From contig CAAFQL010000104.1 in the NCBI GenBank assembly GCA_900765125.1, forward strand, positions 1 through 12,523: 12,523 nt of DNA, in the 5' to 3' direction. The translations under genes and the position numbers were made by a program. Source of the stretch: Oscillospiraceae bacterium (GTDB lineage: Bacteria; Bacillota; Clostridia; Oscillospirales; Ruminococcaceae). Below, piece by piece: positions 1-5,885 of this stretch. How positions within the stretch are numbered: the first letter of the stretch is position 1; each line of letters starts with the position of its first letter. The notes beneath the pieces were generated by a model. That model was not told the DNA's origin. It saw only the letters and a program-made list of their open reading frames with translations, and did no database searches.

Positions 1-77
1 AAACATCTCATCATAGCATCTACAGCAGCTTTGCAGGGTTTAGTAGTAGCAGCGTTATCAAGATAATGTATGGTCAT
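1..77 (-). CDS. Cysteine desulfurase (class V aminotransferase), N-terminus only
   Basis: Only the first 25 codons plus a partial codon lie in the window; the gene continues past base 1. The visible protein begins MTIHYLDNAATTKP, the N-terminal signature of NifS/IscS-type PLP-dependent cysteine desulfurases (YLDNAATT), followed by an AVDAM segment like the family's usual V..AM helix. These enzymes take sulfur from cysteine for Fe-S cluster or tRNA thiolation pathways. Which subtype this is cannot be told, because the PLP lysine and catalytic cysteine loop lie outside. The ATG at 77-75 is preceded by GGAGG (complement of 87-91) at 9 nt, and a good promoter sits just upstream. It is divergent from the gene starting at 300. 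It is too short to appear as an ordinary open reading frame in the window, so the call rests on the motif. Confidence 0.85.
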   Translation of the reverse strand, partial: MTIHYLDNAATTKPCKAAVDAMMRC

Positions 78-107
78 ATATCAAAACCTCCGGTATCATA
101 TTTTTTT

Positions 108-136
108 ATTATAGCATATTTCTGCATTTTGTGCAA
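108..136 (-). promoter_or_regulatory. Sigma-A promoter of the cysteine desulfurase gene
   Basis: On the minus strand TTGCAC (complement of 131-136) and TATAAT (complement of 108-113) are 17 bp apart, and a TG dinucleotide one base upstream of the -10 makes it an extended -10. The predicted start near 101 gives a leader of about 24 nt carrying GGAGG. This is a sequence match only. Confidence 0.75.
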
Positions 137-216
137 GTATTTGACTAAGTAAAAAATGATCTCCAATATCATCAATACAATCCCAAATACTCTTAAAAAC
201 AATTTTAATAAATCCC

Positions 217-245
217 TTGACAAATAAAAGACTATATGATATAAT
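217..245 (+). promoter_or_regulatory. Perfect-consensus extended -10 sigma-A promoter
   Basis: TTGACA at 217-222 and TATAAT at 240-245 are separated by exactly 17 bp, and TG sits at 237-238 (TG-A-TATAAT). Both hexamers match the sigma-A consensus at every base. The predicted start near 252 leaves a leader of about 48 nt before the ATG at 300. It should be one of the strongest promoters in the window. It drives the small unknown gene and probably the downstream tRNA-Leu as well. Confidence 0.85.
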
Positions 246-299
246 TTTAATGAATTTAAGAATATCGTAGTTAGTCAATTTATTTTGGAGAGAATAATT

Positions 300-815
300 A
301 TGGCAGATTTTAAAACATTAGATGGCGCTATGGATTTATTCAGTCAAGTAAATGGTATAGGCATCACCAATAATGTGTTTATGGCTTTAAAGAATACTAA
401 CAGAGAAGCTGTGAAATATGGCATTGCAGGTGGTATGGCTGCCGGGATTGGCATAGGGATCTTAGTCACTGGTAATGCAGAAAGTATTTTCAGCGGTAAA
501 TTTGATGCGCTGCTTATCAATCAAACTGAAAGCGGAATGGGATTTATCCCTATGCACAGCAAGAAAATTATTCTAAGCACTGTTAAAGTTGAAAATCTTG
601 AGCCTGATTTAGAATCATATGCTTTCATAGCTAATGATTCTATTACAGAAGTTAAAGTAAAAAACTTTAGCTTATTAAATAAAAAGCTTCAGACTGTAAA
701 AATTAAAGTAGGCGGCAAAAATACTCTCCATCTATTAGCAAGAAAGCAGGAAAAACTTCTTCCATATCAGGAAGAGAACTTTGCAAAATTCATGTATCAA
801 TATCAAAATAAATAA
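300..815 (+). CDS. Small protein of unknown function with glycine-rich hydrophobic segment
   Basis: The protein has 171 residues and I do not recognise its family. The ATG at 300 is chosen because GGAGAG (287-292) stands 7 nt upstream; an in-frame TTG at 285 overlaps that site and is rejected. Residues 1-40 look amphipathic. Residues 41-58 form a glycine-zipper-like hydrophobic stretch (GIAGGMAAGIGIGILVTG) that could insert in or lie on a membrane. Residues 67-168 alternate hydrophobic and polar residues like a compact beta-rich domain and end in a helix-like segment (ENFAKFMYQYQNK). The pattern loosely recalls bacterial PH-like domains, but that is a guess. There is no signal peptide. It is read from a perfect-consensus promoter and is followed 60 nt later by tRNA-Leu with no visible terminator between them. 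It appears more AT-rich than the downstream genes. Confidence 0.75.
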   Translation: MADFKTLDGAMDLFSQVNGIGITNNVFMALKNTNREAVKYGIAGGMAAGIGIGILVTGNAESIFSGKFDALLINQTESGMGFIPMHSKKIILSTVKVENLEPDLESYAFIANDSITEVKVKNFSLLNKKLQTVKIKVGGKNTLHLLARKQEKLLPYQEENFAKFMYQYQNK

Positions 816-875
816 ACAAATAAATATAAGTTGCATTTAGTGTAGAAGTTCTGGGTTCATTTGAATCCATAATTT

Positions 876-962
876 GCGGATATGGCGGAATCGGCAGACG
901 CGCTAGCTTCAGGTGCTAGTCTTCGCAAGGAGGTGGAGGTTCAAGTCCTCTTATCCGCACCA
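876..962 (+). tRNA. tRNA-Leu (anticodon CAG)
   Basis: This is a class II tRNA with all arms present. The acceptor GCGGATA (876-882) pairs with TATCCGC (952-958), followed by discriminator A959 and an encoded CCA (960-962). The anticodon stem CTAGC/GCTAG (903-907/915-919) closes the loop TTCAGGT, so the anticodon is CAG (910-912), reading CUG. The variable arm (about 920-934) is long, as in tRNA-Leu. The T arm is GGAGG, TTCAAGT, CCTCT (935-951). I see no promoter directly upstream, so it is probably transcribed from the promoter at 217-245 and cut from a longer RNA. Confidence 0.97.
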
Positions 963-983
963 TAACGTTATGCTCAGATTTTT

Positions 984-1014
984 AAAGCTGATGCAGTTTT
1001 GCAGCAGCTTTTTT
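984..1014 (+). terminator. Rho-independent terminator after tRNA-Leu
   Basis: AAAGCTG (984-990) pairs with CAGCTTT (1005-1011). Inside it, after an A/G mismatch, TGCA (992-995) pairs with TGCA (1000-1003) around a GTTT loop. A short T run follows to 1014. It closes the unit that starts at the 217-245 promoter. Confidence 0.85.
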
Positions 1015-1015
1015 A

Positions 1016-1044
1016 TTGCCTTTTTCTAAAAATCATGTCATAAT
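1016..1044 (+). promoter_or_regulatory. Possible promoter of the DUF6512-like gene
   Basis: TTGCCT (1016-1021) and CATAAT (1039-1044) are 17 bp apart, just after the tRNA terminator and about 40 bp before the start codon. Each hexamer is imperfect, so this is only the best available candidate. Confidence 0.35.
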
Positions 1045-1083
1045 TTCTTTTAAAACGCATATACTACTTTGAGGTGATGCGTT

Positions 1084-1599
1084 ATGTCAAAGATCAAATC
1101 CGTCTGGTTTGCTGAATTTCTATGGGTATCTATAATCGGTACCTTGCTCCATTTTACCTATGAATGGTCAGATAGTAATCCATTCATAGGACTTTTTTCT
1201 GCGGTAAACGAAAGCATATGGGAACACCTTAAACTCCTGTTCTTCCCTGCTGCTCTATTTGCACTTGCAATTTTTCCGTTTTTCAGAAAAAAATATACTG
1301 CAATTCTCACCTGCTGTGCAGCTGCAATAATAATCGCAATGCTGCTCCAGACTGCTGTCTACTATACCTACAGCGGTATTGTCGGAAAAGATATTCCGGC
1401 AGTAAATATCATCCTGTTTTATGTATGTTCTGCTGTAAACGCCATTCTTTCATACTGCTTTGTAAAAAAGAACCCTAATACCGGCAGCTTATGGGGGCTG
1501 GCAATTTTCTGTGGTATATCTGTATGCTTTTTCTATTTTACCAAAAATCCACCGGAGTTTGGTATATTTGCAGATCCTCTTCAGAATACTATCACATAA
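1084..1599 (+). CDS. DUF6512-like multi-pass membrane protein
   Basis: This 171-residue protein is very hydrophobic, with about five likely membrane segments (roughly residues 8-24, 50-67, 71-94, 104-127 and 134-152). The segment FSAVNESIWEHLK (38-50), which carries the conserved NES.WEHLK signature, and the C-terminal F.KNPPEFGIFADP (152-164) are the marks I associate with the DUF6512 family of small Firmicute membrane proteins, which has no known function. The ATG at 1084 has GAGGTG (1071-1076) 7 nt upstream. The gene stands alone between the tRNA terminator and the ftsH promoter. No convincing hairpin terminator follows it, so some read-through into ftsH is possible. Family assignment is from memory of the motif; function is unknown. 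Confidence 0.82.
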   Translation: MSKIKSVWFAEFLWVSIIGTLLHFTYEWSDSNPFIGLFSAVNESIWEHLKLLFFPAALFALAIFPFFRKKYTAILTCCAAAIIIAMLLQTAVYYTYSGIVGKDIPAVNIILFYVCSAVNAILSYCFVKKNPNTGSLWGLAIFCGISVCFFYFTKNPPEFGIFADPLQNTIT

Positions 1600-1636
1600 C
1601 TTTCATCTAAAATTTCGAGTTTTTTTCTGATTTTCA

Positions 1637-1665
1637 TTGCAATTTATCCGGTTTTCTATTATAAT
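1637..1665 (+). promoter_or_regulatory. Sigma-A promoter of the ftsH operon
   Basis: TTGCAA (1637-1642) and a perfect TATAAT (1660-1665) are separated by 17 bp, about 36 bp upstream of the ftsH start codon. The predicted start near 1672 gives a leader of about 30 nt carrying AGGAG. Confidence 0.8.
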
Positions 1666-1701
1666 ATAGAGGTAAATAAATTTTAAATAGGAGACTTAAA
1701 A

Positions 1702-3516
1702 ATGGAAGAAATGAAACCCAATAAAAAGCCCTACATATGGTACTGGGTAATTGCGATCGTAGTATTCATTCTGCTAAATATGTTTGTATTCCCTAATTTT
1801 CTGCAAAAACCCGTAACCGAAGTAGGATACGATACTCTTCTGGAAATGGCTGAAAATCAGGAAATCGGCTCTGTGAATATTGATTCCAGCAAGATAACGT
1901 TCTCAAACAAGGAGAATACTGAATATTTTAAAACAGGTATTATAGATGACCCATGGCTTGTAGATAGACTGTACAAATCAGGAGCTGAGTTCAAGGCTGA
2001 GATAATCACCGGAACCTCTCCTATCGCGTATATACTTGTGAGCTATGTTCTGCCGCTTGTTCTGATAATCCTTGTGTTCAGGCTTATGACACGTAAAATA
2101 AACGGAAAAGCCGGCGGTAATTCCATGATGTTTGGCATGGGCAAAAGCAATGCAAAGGTTTACGTCAAATCAACGGCAGGTATCAAATTTAAAGATGTAG
2201 CAGGAGAAGAAGAAGCAAAGGAACTTCTGGAGGAAATTGTTGATTTTCTTCACAATCCTGACAAATATAAAGAGATAGGTGCTTCCATGCCAAAAGGCGC
2301 ACTGCTTGTAGGCCCTCCTGGTACTGGTAAAACACTTCTTGCAAAGGCTGTTGCAGGTGAGGCTGACGTTCCGTTTTTCTCAATATCAGGCTCTGAATTT
2401 GTAGAGATGTTCGTTGGCATGGGCGCTGCAAAAGTTCGTGACCTCTTCAAACAGGCTAATGAAAAAGCTCCGTGTATTGTTTTCATTGACGAGATAGATG
2501 CTATAGGCAAGAAACGTGACGGCGGACATATTGGCGGCAACGATGAACGTGAACAGACTCTCAACCAGCTTCTCACTGAAATGGACGGCTTTGATGGTTC
2601 TAAAGGCGTGGTTATTTTAGCTGCAACAAACAGACCCGAATCTCTTGATCCCGCACTTTTAAGACCGGGACGTTTTGACAGACGTGTTCCCGTCGAACTG
2701 CCTGATCTACAGGGACGTGTTGACATACTGAAAGTTCACGCTAAGAAAATCAAAATCGCTCCAAATGTGGACTTCCAAGCTATTGCAAGGACAGCCGCAG
2801 GTGCTTCGGGTGCAGAACTCGCCAATATTGTAAACGAAGCTGCTCTCCGTGCAGTACGCAATGGCAGAAAGTCCGCAACTCAGGAAGATATGCTGGAAAG
2901 CGTTGAAGTTGTAATTGCAGGATACCAGAAAAAAAATCGTGTTCTTTCAAATCAGGAAAAACTTACAGTTTCTTATCATGAGGTAGGTCATGCACTTATT
3001 GCCGCTCTCCAGACACATTCTGCTCCAGTGCAGAAGATAACTATTATTCCACGTACATCGGGAGCACTCGGCTATACTATGCAGGTCGAAGAAGGCGAAC
3101 ATTTCCTCATGACTAAAACAGAACTTGAAAATAAAATAGCTACTTTAACGGGCGGAAGAGCTGCGGAAGAGCTTATATTCAACGAAATTTCCACAGGTGC
3201 AGCCAATGATATTGAACAGGCTACAAAGATCGCAAGAGCTATGATAAGCCGTTACGGTATGAACGATGAATTTGGAATGGTCGCTATGGAAACCGTTGGA
3301 AATCAGTATTTAGGCGGCGATACCAGCCTTGCCTGCTCAAATGAAACACAGACAAAAATTGATGATAAGGTGGTTGCTCTGGTCGGTAAACAGTATGATA
3401 AGGCTCTGGCTTTACTTCGTGCAAATCTTCCTAAGCTTCATGAGATAGCTAAATACCTTTACGAAAATGAAACAATAACAGGCGAAGAATTCATGCAGAT
3501 TCTAAGCGCACAGTAA
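1702..3516 (+). CDS. ftsH: ATP-dependent zinc metalloprotease FtsH
   Basis: FtsH is a hexameric membrane-anchored AAA+ protease that extracts and degrades membrane and soluble proteins. Two membrane segments (about 11-31 and 107-128) flank a short extracytoplasmic domain, leaving the catalytic part in the cytoplasm. Visible motifs are Walker A GPPGTGKT (204-211), pore loop FVGMGA (237-242), Walker B IVFIDEID (259-266), and the second region of homology with arginine fingers R321 and R324. The zinc site HEVGH is at 426-430, with D503 the likely third ligand. At 604 residues it is close to the normal bacterial length, so it looks complete and active. AGGAG (1689-1693) lies 8 nt before the ATG. 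It is the first gene of a four-frame operon; the next gene starts 12 nt after its stop, with its ribosome binding site overlapping the stop codon. Confidence 0.97.
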   Translation: MEEMKPNKKPYIWYWVIAIVVFILLNMFVFPNFLQKPVTEVGYDTLLEMAENQEIGSVNIDSSKITFSNKENTEYFKTGIIDDPWLVDRLYKSGAEFKAEIITGTSPIAYILVSYVLPLVLIILVFRLMTRKINGKAGGNSMMFGMGKSNAKVYVKSTAGIKFKDVAGEEEAKELLEEIVDFLHNPDKYKEIGASMPKGALLVGPPGTGKTLLAKAVAGEADVPFFSISGSEFVEMFVGMGAAKVRDLFKQANEKAPCIVFIDEIDAIGKKRDGGHIGGNDEREQTLNQLLTEMDGFDGSKGVVILAATNRPESLDPALLRPGRFDRRVPVELPDLQGRVDILKVHAKKIKIAPNVDFQAIARTAAGASGAELANIVNEAALRAVRNGRKSATQEDMLESVEVVIAGYQKKNRVLSNQEKLTVSYHEVGHALIAALQTHSAPVQKITIIPRTSGALGYTMQVEEGEHFLMTKTELENKIATLTGGRAAEELIFNEISTGAANDIEQATKIARAMISRYGMNDEFGMVAMETVGNQYLGGDTSLACSNETQTKIDDKVVALVGKQYDKALALLRANLPKLHEIAKYLYENETITGEEFMQILSAQ

Positions 3517-3528
3517 GGAGAATAAAAA

Positions 3529-3879
3529 ATGAAAGATAAAATGGCGGTAATCACAAAGCGTGCATATAATGCAAACAACATAAGTACTATCCAGCTTTCC
3601 AGCGATTGCTTTGACGATAAGGACAGCGGATGGCGTTTATTCTATGGTGACGAAGACGACCATGTACTTGACCGCATGGAGTGCTTCCGTATTATTACAC
3701 TGAAAAAAGCTGTAGAAATTTGTCCGGAGCTTGAAAACATTATCTACAGCGATGACGCAGAACACACCTACTATCACCTGAGCGGAGACGGCAGCTTTCA
3801 CAAAGGCGATTCCTTTGATGCTCCGAATACACCGGATACAGATCCGTTTTTAAGTGCTTTTATTGGCAACAACAGATAA
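3529..3879 (+). CDS. DUF2185/Imm33-like small acidic protein
   Basis: This is a 116-residue soluble, acidic protein. The central motif DSGWRLFYGDED (32-43), followed about 20 residues later by a hydrophobic helix-like stretch and a C-terminal aromatic cluster, matches the core of the DUF2185 family (DSGWRFFSGDE). That family is listed among putative immunity proteins (Imm33) and is also common as an orphan domain in bacteria. AAGGAG (3515-3520) overlaps the ftsH stop and lies 8 nt before the ATG, so the gene is translated with ftsH as part of the same operon. No toxin or secretion gene is nearby, so an immunity role here is not supported. The acidic C-terminal tail (97-107, rich in Asp, Pro and Thr) looks disordered. 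Its role beside FtsH is unknown. Confidence 0.8.
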   Translation: MKDKMAVITKRAYNANNISTIQLSSDCFDDKDSGWRLFYGDEDDHVLDRMECFRIITLKKAVEICPELENIIYSDDAEHTYYHLSGDGSFHKGDSFDAPNTPDTDPFLSAFIGNNR

Positions 3880-3902
3880 GTTCATATCTGAGGAGGAATC
3901 TT

Positions 3903-4100
3903 ATATATAACAATACCAACAAGCTTGTAAATTCAGCTGCATGGCTTACAATGGCAGCTGTTATGGCTTATAACAAAGGCAATATAAATAATGTTCAGGA
4001 GAAATCATCTGACAGATCAGATATTAAAAACACAAGGAGGAAACAGTATGAAGTACAATTACACACCAAAGGGGGTTTGCTCAAGGCAGATCTCCATTGA
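3903..4100 (+). pseudogene. Small reading frame with AUA in the start position (start-less remnant or AUA-initiated)
   Basis: An AGGAGG (3891-3896) stands 24 nt after the DUF2185 gene and exactly 6 nt before an ATA codon at 3903, with no ATG, GTG or TTG in a usable position. The frame from that ATA stays open for 65 codons. Its first part reads IYNNTNKLVNSAAWLTMAAV, with a short hydrophobic alanine-rich helix, then turns polar and basic. It ends at TGA 4098-4100, inside the downstream gene and overlapping its start by about 50 nt. Either an ATG has mutated to ATA and the frame is dying, or this is a rare AUA start, or the ribosome site is vestigial. The first internal ATG (3951) has no ribosome binding site. 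No family is recognised. Confidence 0.35.
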
Positions 4101-4290
4101 AGTTGAAGACGGCATAATAGGCAGCGTTTCATTTACAGGAGGCTGCAATGGTAACTTACAGGGTATCGGTGCTCTTGTAAAGGGAATGAAGGTAGAGGAA
4201 GCAATTTCCAGACTGGAAAACATTCGCTGCGGTATGAAAAACACCTCATGTCCAGATCAACTGGCACAGGCACTGAAGCAGGCACTATAA
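4048..4290 (+). CDS. Stand-alone TSCPD-domain protein
   Basis: This 80-residue protein is almost entirely one TSCPD domain: it opens with YTPKGVCSRQI, contains GGCNGNLQGIGALVKGM and ends with CGMKNTSCPDQLAQAL. Four cysteines (11, 33, 61, 68) are placed as in the TIGR03905-type family, probably forming a metal or redox site. The domain also occurs at the C-terminus of B12-dependent ribonucleotide reductases; the free-standing form is common in Clostridia and its function is not established. The ATG at 4048 is chosen over one at 3991 because AGGAGG (4035-4040) lies 7 nt before it and the homology begins there; the 19 extra residues would be unrelated to the domain. It is the last gene of the ftsH operon, followed by a strong terminator. 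Confidence 0.9.
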   Translation: MKYNYTPKGVCSRQISIEVEDGIIGSVSFTGGCNGNLQGIGALVKGMKVEEAISRLENIRCGMKNTSCPDQLAQALKQAL

Positions 4291-4317
4291 TAACAACAAC
4301 TTCTTAAAACAAATACA

Positions 4318-4359
4318 AAGAAAGGCTGATGCATTTCATATCATGCATCAGCCTTTCTT
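4318..4359. terminator. Bidirectional terminator between the converging ftsH and glg operons
   Basis: A perfect 17-bp inverted repeat (4318-4334 with 4343-4359, core GGCTGATGCAT) encloses an 8-nt loop. The plus strand then gives TTATTT, and the minus strand gives a T-rich run (complement of 4308-4317). It lies 27 nt after the TSCPD stop and directly beside the glgA stop, so it serves both directions. Confidence 0.9.
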
Positions 4360-4362
4360 ATT

Positions 4363-5790
4363 TCATTTCGTCTGTTCGCCAAGCAGCTCACAGTACATCT
4401 CTTTATAAGTCTCAGCAGATTTAGACCAGCTGAAATCACAGTTCATAGCTCGCTTTACAAGAGCATTCCATTTACGCTTATTATCGAAAAATGCAATACC
4501 ACGCTTAACAGCATCAAGCATATCAAGTGCATCAAATGTCTTGAATGTAAAACCATTGCCATTTGTTCCGCCGGCATCATTTACAGAATCTTTTAAACCG
4601 CCTGTCTCACGTACTATTGGGATAGTTCCGTAACGCATTGCAACCATCTGGGCAAGTCCGCAAGGTTCATTCTGAGACGGCATTAGGAAGAAATCCGCTC
4701 CTGCATAAATCTTTCTTGAAAGTTCAGGCATAAAGCCAATATTAGCCTTAACCTGCTGCGGATACTGCTCCTGCATTTCCGTAAAGAAATCTTCATAAAG
4801 CTTCTCACCGCTTCCAAGTATTACAAATGTACAGCCCATTTCAAGCATCTCGTGGAACACTCTCTGTATAAGTTGTATTCCCTTATGTGCCACAAGACGT
4901 GTTACAATACCGATAACAGGCGCATCAGTAACAGGGAGTCCCATTTCTTTCAGAAGTGCCTCACGACATTTCTTTTTGCCAGATATGCTCATAGAAGAAT
5001 AATTCTTCTCGATCACAGTATCGGTCTTAGGATTATAATTATCTACATCTATACCATTAAGGATACCCTTTATCCCATCCTGTCTGCGCACCAAAGCTCT
5101 GTCCATTCCGTAGGAATACCAAGGATCAAGAACCTCTCCAGCATATGTTGGGCTAACAGTTGTTATAATATTTGCTGTTTCAATAGCACCTTTCATAAGG
5201 TTTACACAGCCGTCAAATTCAAGGAGACTTGTATGATAACCGGGCAAGCCCATAAGCTCAGTCACTACTTCTCTGCCATATACTCCCTGATACTGAATAT
5301 TGTGAATAGTATATATAGTCTTGATTCCCTCGTATTCTCTGTGATATTTATACATCACCTCGTAATATACAGGGATCATAGCTGTCTGCCAGTCGTTACA
5401 GTGAATGATATCCGGCTTCCACTCTATAAGTGGGAGTATTTCCAAAACTGCACGGCTGAAGAATACAAATCTCTCACAGTCATCATAAAAACCGTACATA
5501 CCGTCACGCATAAAGTAGTATGGGTTATCGATCAGATAATAGGTAACGCTGCCGTTTTTGATAGTATACACTCCACAATACTGTTTGCGCCATGCAACAT
5601 CAACTGTAACATCGCCGATATATTTCATTTTATTGCGAAGTTCAGGCTTTATGCTTCTATACATAGGAATTACTACACGGCAATCACAATCATGTTCACT
5701 GAGTGCTGCCGGCAATGAGCCGAGTACATCTGCAAGGCCTCCCGAAGCTGCAAAAGGCAGTGCTTCACTTGCTGCAAATAATATTTTCAT
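4363..5790 (-). CDS. glgA: Glycogen synthase (ADP-glucose), GT5
   Basis: GlgA transfers glucose from ADP-glucose to the non-reducing end of growing alpha-1,4-glucan. The 475-residue protein has the normal length and both Rossmann-like domains of GT5. Visible features are the N-terminal KILFAASEALPF, HCNDWQT (130-136), TIHNIQYQG (161-169), TRLVAHKG with R298 and K303, and the C-terminal EPCGLAQ (375-381) with the catalytic-region E375. The nucleotide-sugar KTGGL motif reads ASGGL at 15-19, so the lysine that contacts ADP-glucose in E. coli (K15) is alanine here. The ATG at 5790 is preceded by AGGAAGG 8 nt upstream; an in-frame ATG at 5817 would add nine residues containing the ribosome site and is rejected. 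It is the last glg gene, 95 nt after glgD, and ends at the shared terminator. Confidence 0.94.
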   Translation of the reverse strand: MKILFAASEALPFAASGGLADVLGSLPAALSEHDCDCRVVIPMYRSIKPELRNKMKYIGDVTVDVAWRKQYCGVYTIKNGSVTYYLIDNPYYFMRDGMYGFYDDCERFVFFSRAVLEILPLIEWKPDIIHCNDWQTAMIPVYYEVMYKYHREYEGIKTIYTIHNIQYQGVYGREVVTELMGLPGYHTSLLEFDGCVNLMKGAIETANIITTVSPTYAGEVLDPWYSYGMDRALVRRQDGIKGILNGIDVDNYNPKTDTVIEKNYSSMSISGKKKCREALLKEMGLPVTDAPVIGIVTRLVAHKGIQLIQRVFHEMLEMGCTFVILGSGEKLYEDFFTEMQEQYPQQVKANIGFMPELSRKIYAGADFFLMPSQNEPCGLAQMVAMRYGTIPIVRETGGLKDSVNDAGGTNGNGFTFKTFDALDMLDAVKRGIAFFDNKRKWNALVKRAMNCDFSWSKSAETYKEMYCELLGEQTK

Positions 5791-5813
5791 TAGTGGTTCC
5801 TTCCTTTGTTCAA

Positions 5814-5844
5814 ACAATACCGCACATACATTGTGCGGTATTGT
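5814..5844 (-). other. Intercistronic hairpin between glgD and glgA
   Basis: ACAATACCGCAC (5814-5825) and GTGCGGTATTGT (5833-5844) form a perfect 12-bp stem with a 7-nt loop. On the glg transcript it is followed by only two or three Us and then GAAC, so it is a poor terminator. It may act as a partial terminator, an RNA processing site or an mRNA stabiliser that sets the glgA level apart from glgBCD. Confidence 0.7.
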
Positions 5845-5885
5845 CTTTAGTATAATGCAGAAAAATTTACAGTTTTATATTAACG

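Noticed and set aside
96..278. A 60-codon minus-strand open frame between the divergent promoters
   Set aside because: It is AT-rich, has no ribosome binding site, and its span covers both the minus-strand and the plus-strand sigma-A promoters.
850..866. A sequence resembling a tRNA T-arm just before tRNA-Leu, possibly a tRNA or attachment-site remnant
   Set aside because: The loop length is wrong for a T-arm, it does not match the T-arm of the adjacent tRNA-Leu, and no integrase or second copy is visible.
3991..4047. An upstream ATG extending the TSCPD protein by 19 residues
   Set aside because: It lacks a ribosome site, while the ATG at 4048 has AGGAGG at 7 nt and begins exactly where the family homology begins.
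4852..5718. A 288-codon plus-strand open frame opposite glgA
   Set aside because: It is antisense to a certain gene, has no ribosome binding site, and its composition (very rich in Ile, Tyr, His and Cys) is that of a shadow frame.
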